From the NCBI GenBank assembly GCA_024734495.1, contig JALMQS010000073.1, forward strand, positions 2,489,805-2,553,804: a stretch of DNA of 64,000 nt, written 5' to 3'. Under the pieces are notes generated by a model that was given only the letters and a program-made list of their open reading frames with translations, searched no databases and was not told the DNA's origin. The stretch's first letter is position 1. Each line of letters begins with the position of its first letter. The translations under genes and the position numbers were made by a program. The DNA is from Forficula auricularia. Its lineage: Eukaryota > Arthropoda > Insecta > Dermaptera > Forficulidae. Below, one piece after another: positions 12,891 to 23,289 of the stretch.

Positions 12891-13700
12891 TACAGGGTAT
12901 GGTCAAGTAGTGTAATCGTGCATGAAAAAAGTGTTTTTTTTCGTCTTTTTTTCAAAATATCTCAAAAACGGCTGAAACTATTTTGATTAAAAAAATTGAG
13001 CGAAACCATAGCATTTCGCTCTACAAAAAAGCTCTAATAAGTGAACATCGAAAAAATTATATTTTGCGAGATAATAATTGTTTTGTCAAAATGTCTGTTA
13101 GTTTGTCTGTAAGTTAAATAAATTTATAATTTTCTATTTAATATATCAAAGAATAATCATCATATTAACGAGAATGTTTTTGATCGCGCTTTTTAAACAA
13201 GATATATATCGCGAGACTACTGCTTGTTGAAGCTAGTTAGTTACTTACTCTGTTAGTCTGTGCGTTACCAAATTTTTGTGGACCAAAAACTAGTGTGAAT
13301 ATCGAAACCAAATTTCACAGGTAGTTTTGGTCCATTGAGATTAAAATATGATTAGATTATGGTGCATATCGACCCAAAATTAAGGGGGGTGGAGGGGGGG
13401 TTAAAAATTAAAAGTCTAGGCTATTTGAGCAAACTCAACCAAATTTTGTATACATAATCAATGGGACCCCAGAAGTCTAAAAATGCAAAAACTAACCGCC
13501 CAAAATGGGGGGAGGGGGTGTATAGTCAAAAAATGAAAATATAGGCTCTTGTACCAAACTCAACCAAATTTTGTATACATAATCAGTGGGCCCCCAGGAG
13601 TCTAAAAATTGGAAAAATTAACCCCCCCCCCTACATGATTATAAATAATTTTATTAAATATTTAATATAAGAGAGGGGCCAGGTTGTAGGGTAAAGTAAA
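12890..13700. mobile_element. Helitron-like remnant with internal duplication
   Basis: Typical internal text of the Helitrons found elsewhere in the window (TTTTGTATACATAATC, CTCAACCAAATTTTG, AAAATGCAAAAACT) occurs twice in tandem at ~13,430-13,520 and ~13,550-13,640. A partial family G arm lies at 13,120-13,240. Neither Helitron terminus was found, so this is a decayed fragment or a mosaic. Confidence 0.4.
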
Positions 13701-13789
13701 GTGGGTGGCCACATCAGAACACGTCAGCTTATTTTTTCAAAATTTGACTTTTTTTCAATTTTGGTGCTAGGGAAAATTTTTAACCGTTT

Positions 13790-13990
13790 GAGATATTATT
13801 CTGATAGGTTAGCAAGAGAATGCTTGGGAACCCTTCTCCACAGATAGTAGCTATATTCGAGACTGGGGTAAATTTTAGCCTAGCATAAAAGGTAATAAGT
13901 TGACATGAAAAAGCTTGTGGTTCTAAATAGAAAGACATACTTATATGTAGCAGCCATTGCTACAGAAGTATTGTGGTCATTCCGAGAAAG
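13790..13990 (-). pseudogene. Jockey-like reverse transcriptase fragment
   Basis: On the minus strand, CTCGAATATAGCTACTATCT and GTGGAGAAGGG correspond to the 'LEYGSHLWRGA' coding block of the 42-kb copy. Both flanks diverge quickly and the frame is broken. It is a small dead fragment. Confidence 0.5.
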
Positions 13991-14158
13991 GTCAGATTTT
14001 AGAGTGAGGCCCAACATTGATATTTTATCACGAAATTATTGACGGACCTAGATATTAGACAACATTATGTCTTGCTCTTATTAAAGTTACACCAAGTTAT
14101 GAGATTTTTAAGCCTTCATTACAAATATCCGTTTCTTGTTGTTGTAAGTATTTTCAAT

Positions 14159-14610
14159 AAAAATATTAAAAAATATAATTTTTGTAAAAAAATAAAACTG
14201 GCTTCAAAAAAATTAAATGCAACAAATAAAATAATAAGAACTAAAAATTGAAATAAAATTCACAAAAAGGTATAAAATAATTATCTAATTTAGTTACAAC
14301 TAAAGGACTAAAATATTAACATGAAATCACTTTTTGAAGTCGGTGCCAAAAATACACATTTTATAAATCAAACTCGAAGGATCTTACTTAGTACGTTTCG
14401 CGGGTAAGCTCGCTTATAGTTTGTTTAGCACCGCTTCAAAAAGTGATTTCATGTTAATATTTCGTCGTTTAGTTGTAACTAAATTAGATAATTATTTTAT
14501 ACCTTTTATTGCATTTTATTTGATTTTTGAGTTCTTATTATTTTATTTGTTCCATTTAATTTTTTTGAAGTTTTGTTTTTTTACAAAAATTATTTTTATT
14601 TTTCTCTTTT
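14159..14610. mobile_element. Palindromic element of the 'GACTTCAAAAA' family, copy 1
   Basis: Long inverted arms share ATTAAATGCAACAAATAAAA, AATAATAAGAAC, TAATTTAGTTACAACTAAA and a CATGAAATCACTTTTTGAAG block. The loop holds TACTTAGTACGTTTCGCGGG. A second copy is at 30,570-31,135. No coding is present. Confidence 0.7.
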
Positions 14611-14819
14611 TAGTTATGTTATTAATAGTGACTTAATATAATATCTTGTATCCATCTCTAAGAGAGGTCTGGCGAATGAATCAGAAAATTATAATAAAAT
14701 TCAATTAATAAATATAGAAATGTTCTCGAAACGTTTGCGGGTTTTAAATGAATGTTTTAATTTTTTTTATAAAAGATTTTATTTATTATAATTTCGATTA
14801 TTTGCTCATAAGAATTGGT

Positions 14820-15250
14820 GATTTACGTTATTTCGCCATTGATCATATCATCAGAACTTGACCAAATTAATATGGGACCACTCCTAATGTACCCCCTTTA
14901 CAATAAAAACAGAATCATCTAAATCGGTCCACGTGGCAAAAAGTTCTCGCTGAACATACATAAAATAAATAAATAAATAGTTAGGTATCTTGACTATCTT
15001 GGAGCTATACTTATCCAAACGCAGAAATAATCATTAAAATCGGTTCATAAACAAAGAAGTTAACCCTAAATATACATAACAAAAAAGGTCCAGTACCAAT
15101 GAAAAAAAACGGGACCAATCGGAAACTATACTGAACCCAATGCAAAAAAATCAAAATCGTTTCACAATTGGCGAAGCTATCAAGTAACATAGACACAAAA
15201 AAAAAATCAATCGAAATGAGAACTTCCTCCTTTTTTGAAGTCGGTTAAAA
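14820..15250 (+). repeat. Old dispersed element ending TTTTTTGAAGTCGGTT
   Basis: Repeated 'AAAATCGGTTCA', 'ACATAAAATAAATAAATA' and a terminal CCTCCTTTTTTGAAGTCGG block match a repeat style I know from many arthropod genomes. The end also resembles the arms of the element just upstream. It is decayed and non-coding. Confidence 0.4.
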
Positions 15251-15879
15251 AATAATAACTATTCTCTTACTAAATTGAAAGAAAACAAACTTGTTAAAGA
15301 ATGCATCAGAGACCTATCATAATCAAAAATGGATTTCTAATTTGACGTCTAACAAATGACAAGTAAAGAGAAACAATTGCATCTATTGACCAAATGCCTT
15401 ATATAATATAGTAGTATTATATTTATTAAATGAAACTCTCAAGTGAATTATTTGTTCAATTATATAATGATATTTTTAAATTCAATTGAACTTTTATCCT
15501 CGTCTTAAACTCTTTGAAATAACATGTTTTATATAAAAGGCTATTTCTTTAAGTATAAGTAAACCAAAAATTATTATTAATTTATTTGAATTAAAAAACA
15601 TCTATTGGGCTTCGTTAATGATCATGGTCATTAAGGAATGACTTTTGAAAAATGTTAATTTAATAAGTCTTCGTAACTTCCAAGCTTAAATCTTAAATTA
15701 GAATTTTCCAAGATTCTCTTAGATATCAAGATAAGTATGATTCTATTAAAAGCCATAAGGACAGTAGCTCCCACGGGAATCATTCTCAAGTGCCAAAAAT
15801 GGTATCTGGATAATTAGCAATTCTTTAGGATGAATTACTTCTTACATTCAAAACTAGCAACTTATATTTACCTACTCTT

Positions 15880-16330
15880 TTTTGTTAAGGGAGAATGGTG
15901 TAGTTCCAGGTGAAACATTTTTAGAATTTATTTAATTTTATTCATTAGTATTATCTTACAAAGAGAAACAAAGAGGTTGTCCTCTGCTTGATGCAAATAA
16001 ACATACACACATATATATCGAGATGATATATCTGTATATATATTATTTATTTGTTTGAGACTATAGTTTCGAAGACTGATGATGAAGACCAAGTCTTCGA
16101 AACTATAGTCTCAAACAAATAAATAATATATATACAGATATATCATTTCGATATATATGTGTGTATGTTTATTTGCATCAAGCAGAGGACAACCTCTTTG
16201 TTTCTCTTTGTGAATCAACAACTCTGCTACTCTCGGCAAAACAAAAACTTTTCAAGTATTATCTTAGTTGCAATATTTTTACTTTATTAAAATATGTTTC
16301 ACCAAGACTCTACACAATTCTCCCTTAACA
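15880..16330. mobile_element. Palindromic Penelope-type repeat, family P, with hammerhead-like loop
   Basis: Outer inverted ends are TTGTTAAGGGAGAA and TTCTCCCTTAACAA. The arms contain AAACAAAGAGGTTGTCCTCT, GCTTGATGCAAATAAACATA and TTGTTTGAGACTATAGTTTC. The loop holds CTGATGA, a GAAGAC-CAA-GTCTTC stem and GAAAC-TATAG-TC (16,076-16,112), the order expected of a hammerhead ribozyme core. Family members recur at 24.3, 36.6, 39.9, 41.2, 41.7, 43.9 and 46.4 kb. Linking it to Penelope-like elements is inference from this motif; no reverse transcriptase is present. Confidence 0.6.
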
Positions 16331-16539
16331 AAATTTTTACTTTATCCTATGTGAAGTATTGGAATCGATCGCCAAGTGCGACTTCAAAGGGTCCTCAGGT
16401 AAAGATTACGGAAACCATTGTCTCAAACAAAGTCCCAAAAGAAAAATATTTAGTATTTTTGAGTGAATTTTTGAGAGTAAATTCAATATTGCAGCCGCCT
16501 TGAGAACTTCACCCATTGGTCAGCGTAAAGAGTAATAAT

Positions 16540-17217
16540 TATTTATTTCATTTTATCAGCCAATAATCAATTCTTTTATCTTTTACAATCACGAATGAAA
16601 AAATAATTGCATATTATAGCTCTTGTCCGAAATCGAACTTGAATTTGAATTATTTTTTTATTTAGAGCTTTTTAATTAATTCAATTATTTTTTTGCACGT
16701 ATAAGAAAAATATTGAATTATAAAATATCAATAAATAACTGTACTAATTAAAATCTTTAAAGGGGGTCGAGTAAAGTACATGCCTTCTAATAAAGCTAGC
16801 GCGGCTTCAAGCCCGACTCTCTACAAGCCGACTTTAATTTGATCTTTACATAATTGAGAAACAATTATTTAATAGTATATAGTATCGTAAAATGGCTAAT
16901 GGCTAATGGCGAGAAAGCAAAAAAAACCCTTAAAATGTAGTCTATATTTGAACTTAGCTCATGTTGGTTCGCCTGTATTTAGGCAACACATTGGGCGCAG
17001 AAGAATGAAAGCTGCGTATGAGCTAGGCGAGTCCAGTCGTTAATGGAATGCTCCAAAGCTTATGGCGCATGTAAGCCATACAGTATGTATGTATGACAGG
17101 ATCATTTTTTCATAAGCTTTAAATAGGTAGAGAATGGAAAAGGTAGAGTTTACCATACATTCGGGTTTTCCCGATTTGTTGCCTCAATTCCATTTTATTA
17201 ATGTGATTTTGCTTATT
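16540..17217. other. Gene-free interval
   Basis: No supported gene. A tandem ATGGCTAATGGCTAATGG occurs near 16,893. Positions 16,770-17,100 are slightly GC-richer and could be old transposon sequence, but were not recognised. Confidence 0.35.
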
Positions 17218-17225
17218 ACTTAATC

Positions 17226-17548
17226 CAGTTATTCTCAACCTTTTTTTCGTCAGGGCACACTTTTAATAATTTATAAATTTGACCCCACACTAACAATAAA
17301 ATAAATTAATAGAATTTTATTTGGTTTATTGATTGATGTACCTATAAAATTATCATAGGACATTCTTCATCCTGTAAAATGTTACTATCTCTTTAGTTCA
17401 AATAATCAAATAAATATTTAAATTAAATGTAGTGTCACTTGATAAAGAAATGTAAAAAAAATAAATAATTATCAATTCAGGAGGGGCCACTGCCTAGTTG
17501 TGGCGGCACACTTCAATAATCTCGCTGCACAGTGGTTGAGAATCACTG
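17226..17548. mobile_element. Non-autonomous hAT element (MITE)
   Basis: Ends are CAGTTATTCTCAACC and, inverted, CAGTGATTCTCAACC (14 of 15 identical), the classic hAT terminal style. A perfect 8-bp target duplication, ACTTAATC, flanks it at 17,218-17,225 and 17,549-17,556. The 323-bp interior has no transposase. An intact duplication suggests a moderately recent insertion. Confidence 0.92.
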
Positions 17549-17556
17549 ACTTAATC

Positions 17557-18120
17557 CAATGCTAGGCAGTATTGTAATCAGTCTCGCGTCAAGCCTAATT
17601 ATTACTTATTGGCCCATTGAAGAATAAAAGAAATAAAGTAGTTACATACTACTATATCTTGATTTTTTATTAGTATTAATTAATCTTTGGAAAGTGAAAA
17701 ACTAGTCGAATTGGAGGTCTCTCTATTTTAGTCAGTAGAAATAATAATACTTCAATCTGTTATTTTATTTATTTATTTATTTTTATTTTTATTATTTTTT
17801 ATCACTTCTACTTATCGGCGCTTGAAAGAGACGATCTTCTTAACATTCCATGGATTTACCGTGCGGGGTGCCGGGTCCATCGTGTGGCAGAGCGAGGAAC
17901 CCAGAGCAGTGCCCGGGATTTGCGACCCGGGAGTAGGTTTAAGGGGGCCATAAAAAATTCATAATAAAAAAAAGGAAAATACCGAAATCTACATTTGTAA
18001 GTAAATTATGGGGCTTTGAAATGAATTTAAAAGTGAGAAAAATTGAAAATTTTAATCTGTACAAAAAATTGTGATGTGTTAGAATTTTTTAGATATCAAT
18101 TTCTCTGTGCGTACAAATCA
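17557..18120. other. Interval with a GC-rich patch at 17,850-17,945
   Basis: Mostly AT-rich. The patch at 17,850-17,945 includes CCCGGGATTTGCGACCCGGG, which can form a hairpin. No coding frame is supported and the origin is unknown. Confidence 0.35.
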
Positions 18121-18151
18121 AGTTATTGCTCCCTAAAAAAAAACTTTACAT

Positions 18152-18589
18152 TTGCAGACCTGGATGATTTGTAATTTAACTGGAATTGGATTGTTGATTA
18201 GTTCCCTAATGCTTCCCGGTTATTCTCTGTTTTCAGCCTGGAAACAAATTTCTTTACGCTGGCAAAATCAATGTCCCACTGGTGGCTGCCGTTGCTGCTG
18301 CTGTAATAGTTTGTTCCGATTTGTTGTTAATCGAGAGTGCCTGTTGAATAGAGGTTGCTGTGAACAAAAGATTGATTCTATCGTGGAGGAAAGTTGTCCT
18401 AATGTGTTCCAATCGAAATGTGAAATGCATTCTCCATTGAAGAAAAGCCTTTTGTCCCACCCTATTGAGGCGACGACGGTCTTGCCTTCTCAATTAAGCC
18501 CTGGATATAATGGCACATTCCCGCTTAACCCGTTTGCACTGCTCTCTGCCAAGGCCAGAAGGCCATCCTTATTGTTATTGAACGATTGA
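18152..18589 (+). other. Coding-like segment, possible exon of unknown gene
   Basis: A 145-codon stop-free stretch starts with TTG rather than ATG; the first in-frame ATG is four codons in. GC is higher than in the flanks. An acceptor-like TTTACATTTGCAG ends at 18,157, and another (CTGTTTTCAG) at ~18,237 opens a different frame reading PGNKFLYAGKIN then a valine/alanine-rich segment before a stop. The 145-codon frame is cysteine-rich (CRCCCC near residue 47). No family was recognised. It may be an eroded host exon, a transposon fragment or chance. Confidence 0.25.
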
Positions 18590-18873
18590 TGGAACCATTT
18601 CAATCTCAGCTGAAAATATTTGCGCTTCTTCAAATCCAAAATTGGAGAAACAAATTAAAACGTTTTCAAAACTAATTGGTAATTGCTCACAAATTTTTAT
18701 GATTACATATTTATATTGTCTCTTAGAATTTTGGGGTATAAAGTTGAAATCTGGCCCATATGAACAGGCTATTAATCAAAAGTTCCTCATAAAACTATTT
18801 TTTTTTAATACGATCGAATGCAAGGAGCAGAAGATACAGCTCCTCTAGATTTGCATTATAGTCTAAGATTCCG

Positions 18874-19387
18874 ACTTAGGTTTACCTTCACCTATCGAGT
18901 TTCCCAATGAAATTAATATTTTGATAATATAATGTATTAATGGACAAAACTTGATAGGGTCGACATCCAATTTCCCTGCATAGCTATATTTTTAATAAAA
19001 AATTAAAGCTGTTAATTTTATTACATAAATGTACTTATCGAGTTTCCGGATAAATATATTACCAATCGAGAGTAAAATATATATATAAAATGTCAAAGTT
19101 GGGTCGCCATCTTTTTTCCCTGCATAAGTCTAGGTAGACAGGGTATCAACAGGTAACTTCGAATTAGTATTTTGTAGTTATAGTTTCCTTTATTGTTATA
19201 AATGAAAATGTAGATAATTAAAAAAAATAAAATAAACAAATAATAAATAAATAAATCTAATAAATTAGTTAAAATAGAGATGCACAGAAATTGCATGTCG
19301 ACCCTATCAAGTTTTGTTTATTAATACATTATATTATCAAAATATTAATTTTAATTGGAAACTCGAAAGGTGAAGGTAGACCTAAGT
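18874..19387. mobile_element. Unclassified element with ~80-bp inverted termini
   Basis: Left and right ends are inverted copies beginning ACTTAGGT, then ACCTTCACC, TCGAGTTTCC, ATATTTTGATAATATAATG and ACTTGATAGGGTCGAC. The interior is AT-rich with an imperfect internal repetition of the TATCGAGTTTCC block. No coding frame and no clear target duplication were found. Confidence 0.65.
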
Positions 19388-19434
19388 AGGGATCTTGTAC
19401 TATTATCGAAGAGAAGCAGAAATCTATCAAGCGA

Positions 19435-20010
19435 AAGGGTGGAAGTTTAGGTGTCTGTGCGGGTTTCGAATATTTGAAGGTTTAAGTGTCGGGAAAGACG
19501 GAGGCAGGGGAGAATTCTAGTTCCTTGAAGTCATGGTGATAAACGTACCTAGTGACTAATGAAGTGGTCCGGTATTATTCCAATTTCACCGCAAAGGGAC
19601 GAATCGCTTGCTACGCATAAAGCAAGCTTTGGGGAGAAATTATGACTTGAGCATATAGATCTATAGATTAGAAAAATCGTGCAAACGCTTCTTCGATGAG
19701 CTAATGATTTGTGGGAAGTGGTCGTCTATTAGTCTGATAGCTCGTTTCTGAATTGCATCTATAGTGACAAGAAGGCGCTTAGAGGCCCCTCTCCACAGAT
19801 GGCAACCGTATTCGCGACTGGGGCGGATTTAGGCCTTGTTGAGAGGTAGGTGAGAAGCTGCAGGGGCGTGACAAATCGCCTGGACCTTAATAAGAAGCCA
19901 ATTTTCCTTGTGGCAGATTTCCCTACAGAGGAAATTTGTATTCCAAGAGAGGCGACTAATAATAATATGGACAATAACATCTAGGTAAATCGGTGTAGGC
20001 TTATAGTGAA
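19435..20010 (-). pseudogene. Jockey-like reverse transcriptase, decayed C-terminal part
   Basis: Read on the minus strand, the order of coding blocks matches the 42-kb copy: an isoleucine/serine-rich block, FLCR.ICHKENW (a frameshifted version of the 'ARKIGFL' block), QLLTYLSTRPKSAP, then the block equivalent to 'LEYGSHLWRG' and the C-terminal tail. Several frame changes and stops are visible, so it is dead. It is more diverged than the 42-kb copy and lacks its terminal A tail. Confidence 0.7.
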
Positions 20011-20017
20011 ACATATT

Positions 20018-20226
20018 CCAAAAATTACAGGGGTTGGAATTATTGGTGTTTCACAAAATAAAAATTGAAATAAAGTTTGAGTTTACTTGATACTCTATAT
20101 ATTTCGGGGTTTGTCCCATTATCAGGAGTTTATACAAAAGACTAAGAGTATCCAGTAAACTCAAACTTTATTTCAATTTATGATTTTGTGTAACACCACT
20201 AATTCCAACCTTTTGTAATTTTTTTT
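20018..20226. mobile_element. Palindromic element with hammerhead-like centre
   Basis: Arms share AATTACA-GGGGTTGGAATT, TGAAATAAAGTTTGAGTTTA and, inside, the minus-strand motif CTGATAA, GGG-acaaa-CCC, GAAAUAUAUA (20,092-20,129). Flanking tetramers ACTC and GAGT can pair as helix I. A related right half lies at 39,640-39,730. Confidence 0.6.
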
Positions 20227-20498
20227 TCATAATATGAACGGCCTGTCACACATCATCAGGGTATTTAAATCAAAGGCGATGTCAGGAAAAATTTTATTTT
20301 CGCATCTAGAAATTTGACAACATTGACTCTTTTTTTGGATTAGGATTAAAAATTATAAAATCATTCGTGAGGTTTATTTAGCCCCAGATATGGCTGAGTT
20401 CTTCAAAAAATTTTAAAGAAAAAATATATAATACTAATTATTTTGATTATTTATGTTCATCGATTAAATTAATAAGTTCTTATAGGGAAATAAGGACA

Positions 20499-20676
20499 AT
20501 AGCTTATGGAAATAATTTTTATTTTTTGCCAACGTTTCGTCAACTCTGTTGACTTCCTCCCCTTTGCATATTGATAGAATGACAAATATGCAAAGAAGTT
20601 AATTTGTTTGAGCCCTGAGGAAGTCAACAAAGTTGACGAAACTTTGGCAAAAAATAAAAATTATTTGCATAAGCTA
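20499..20676. mobile_element. Palindromic element with GTCAAC-type hammerhead-like motif
   Basis: Arms of ~75 bases share ATAGCTTATG, TAATTTTTATTTTTTGCCAA and CGTTTCGTCAAC. On the plus strand CTGAGGA, a GTCAAC-aaa-GTTGAC stem and GAAAC occur in hammerhead order at 20,615-20,648, with GCC/GGC able to pair as helix I. Non-coding. Confidence 0.55.
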
Positions 20677-20876
20677 TATATACTAATGTTCTTCTTTCTT
20701 TCATTATTTTAGTCAAATTTATAAATGGAAACAGTTTCGGGCGGTTCAGTCTGGAAGACATGAAAGTATATAAGGAAAATTACAGTACTGAACATGTGTT
20801 TATCTCAAGCTGTTAGGATATATTATGTGTACCTCTAATTATAGTTTGTATCATTAAGGCTTGCATTTAACATATA

Positions 20877-21323
20877 TTAGGTTAATGCATAATTATGGAA
20901 AATATTTTTTTTCAAATCGGTAAAAATTCGAACGCGATCAGCCTTGTTGTTGTCGGAGAGTTCGTGGGGGACCCATCCAGCCAATTTCCATACCTTGCCA
21001 AGCTTTTTGAGGCGCCGAACGATCGTTGATTGGTCGACATTGAAGTCTGCAGCCAGCATTCGTGTTGTAAGGCTTTCATCCTCTTCCACGGCTGTCAGAA
21101 GTGCCTGATCATCAAAATCCGATGGCCGACCTCTTCATTCTTTATCCTCCAAACTAGTGTCACCTGATTTGAAACGGGCAAACCACTTCCGTACTGCACT
21201 ATCAGTAATTGTTCCTTCGCCAAAAAGTTCGTTGAGATCGCGAAATGATTGTGCTGCCTTCCATCCTTTCTCGTAGTGGTAGAGCATAATATGACGAATA
21301 TGAATATGGTTTTCGACACGCAT
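20877..21323 (-). pseudogene. Mariner transposase DNA-binding half, one stop codon
   Basis: The frame starts at ATG 21,323 (MRVENHIHIRHIMLYHYEKG). The first helix-turn-helix (residues ~5-60, with FGEGTITDSAVRKWF and SGDTSLEDKE) resembles SETMAR/mariner proteins. A TGA follows at about codon 63, where the family has a conserved tryptophan-type codon. The same frame then continues through GRPSDFDD, a second helix-turn-helix (TTRMLAADFNVDQSTIVRRL) and the WVPHELSDNNK linker, ending at a TAA within the terminal repeat. The DD34D catalytic part is absent. A suppressed product would bind ends without cutting, but as it stands it is a pseudogene. Confidence 0.88.
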
Positions 21324-21439
21324 TTTTATTAACTATAAATAGCGAATATTGTTTTTATAAAAATAAATAAACAAAACGTCATTTTTGGTTAAAGAAAAAC
21401 GCGCCAATACAAACGCTCCATAATTATGCATCAACCTAA
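20877..21439 (-). mobile_element. Internally deleted mariner element
   Basis: Inverted ends TTAGGTTAATGCATAATTAT and TTAGGTTGATGCATAATTAT are flanked on both sides by TA (20,875-20,876 and 21,440-21,441), the mariner target. The 563-bp element keeps only the N-terminal third of a transposase and then runs straight into the other terminus. The catalytic domain has been deleted, so it can move only with help from an intact relative. Confidence 0.92.
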
Positions 21440-21619
21440 TAGCTTTTGAGGAACTCCAACCACCTCTGGTGCTAAATAAACCTCACGCATTCCCAAAAAG
21501 AGAAATTTGTATATAATATAGTAGTCATCTGTGTGCATATACATAAAATTATAAAATCATGTTTTCAAATCACCTCATTGTTTTGGAGATTTTTCTACTA
21601 GTTTTTTTTTTTTTTTTTT

Positions 21620-22211
21620 TAATATATATGGTGGCTCTGACTTGAAATGTATAGCTATTTTAAAGTTTTCTTCTTTCTCTCGATTTGTCAGGGATTGTTC
21701 TCTTAAAGTGGCTATTCGCAACAAAAAATTGCCGCACTCTTTTTCGTATAGTTTTCTTTTCTGTCTTATTGTTTTGTGAACTCGTTTTTTATTACTTTTT
21801 ATTTTGAAGTCTAAAGTTTTAAATATAATTTTTGAAAAAAATAAAATAAACTGCAGCTACCAGTGAACAATGTTATAAAATAATAACTAACCTATTTTTC
21901 TTATCCACTTGTTAACTTTATATATGGTTATTTTTTGACACTTACCCTTGAACCTATTCTTATAATAATAATAAATCTTATTAGCTATTTCTGCTATATA
22001 TCATACAATTAAACAAATATATATGGAATTTCTTTTTAAATAATTCATTTAATTTTTAAATACAAAATATAAAGATAATAATTAATACAATAATATATTA
22101 TAATTAATACTTCTATATCACTTTCTTTTATTTATCTCGTGCTTTCATGAGGTAGAGAGATATGCCTTAATATAATTGCTGCATTATTATTCTTTAATGT
22201 CTTCATGTAAA
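21620..22211. other. AT-rich interval after a 19-20-base T run
   Basis: A long T homopolymer ends near 21,620. The rest is AT-rich, with no gene and no recognised element. Confidence 0.4.
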
Positions 22212-22770
22212 TGGTGTTTTTTTAGACGTTCACAACTTTAAATTAAAATAGAAAAATGAAAAATATTTTTAATATCAATGAAACTGGCTTTATTGGAAAG
22301 ATAATTTTATGCCATTGATGTTTGAATATGATTTCGGACATGCGGCCGCCGCGGCTGGCGCCTAGTTGGAGCAATCTGGATTTTCAATTTTCACACACTT
22401 TTCGCAGCAATTGCACTAGTATTTCGCCAATAATTCGCCGAATGTTGTGATCCAAGTAATCTAACCCCACTGGATTATTTTCTTTGGGAATATGTCAAGT
22501 CACTTGTCTACGCCGATAAACCATAGACGATTGAACACTTGGAACACAACATTCGGCGAATTATTGGCGAAATACGGCCGCAATTGCTGCGAAAATTGTG
22601 AATTCAGATTGCGTCATCTACCCGCCAGCCGTGGCGGGCACATGGCCGAAATCATATTCAAACATCAATGGCATAAAATTATCTTTCCAATAAAGCCAGT
22701 TTAATTGATATTAAAAATATTTTTCATTTTTATTTTGATTTAAAGTTGTGAACTTCTAAAAAAAACACCC
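22212..22770. mobile_element. Mariner-type foldback made of two mirrored transposase tails
   Basis: Both ends carry GGTGTTTTTTTAGA.GTTCAC in inverted orientation, and both arms (~230 bases) encode the C-terminal end of a mariner-like transposase. The right arm on the plus strand reads DYFLWEYVKSLVYADKP, then NIRRIIGE, SRGGHMAEIIFKHQ (through 22,704). The left arm reads a decayed version on the minus strand. No N-terminal or catalytic region remains. TTTA/TAAA flanks agree with TA insertion. Confidence 0.8.
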
Positions 22771-23289
22771 TTTACTTATCTTTATTCTAATTTTTTAGAA
22801 CACACATGACCGACTTCTTTTCTTGGTCCTTTTACGATCCTCCAAACTGTCTTTATTTTTTTCGTTATTCCCCTATAAATATTATCACTCACATTTTATC
22901 TTTTTGTTTTATGTATTTTCTTTATCTATTTTCTGCTCTTATTCAAGATGGAGTAAGTAAGTCATTCGGTTTCTATCACCCAGCAAAGCTCCTATAGCGA
23001 ACACAGTTTCAAATAGATAATCATGGCGTTCCTAGGGCCATGAGGGATTTTCGTAGATGCCTCAGCCTTCATTCGTATCTAACTGTGCATATGATTGGGC
23101 TTTATTTTTATCTATTTATATTTTATTAGTAGTGTACTCAAATGTTTCTTACTTTACCCTCTCGAATGTTGGCTTATGATCAAATTTCATTCAGATTCAT
23201 AACATGAAAAACTAAACGGATAATTTGCATTTGCTTTCCCTAATTTAAATTATATATATTTACAAATAAAAAAATGATATATAGTATAA
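22771..23289. other. Interval without recognised gene
   Basis: AT-rich with a stop-free stretch at 22,806-22,997 rich in phenylalanine and tyrosine. That is expected by chance at this composition. No domain was recognised. Confidence 0.4.

Larger units (their letters stand above)
20367..21487. repeat. Outer inverted repeat interrupted by a mariner insertion
   Basis: GTGAGGTTTATTTAGCCCCA at 20,367 and its inverse near 21,468-21,487 are ends of an older element. The mariner at 20,877-21,439 and the palindrome at 20,499-20,676 lie between them, so the region is nested. Confidence 0.5.
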
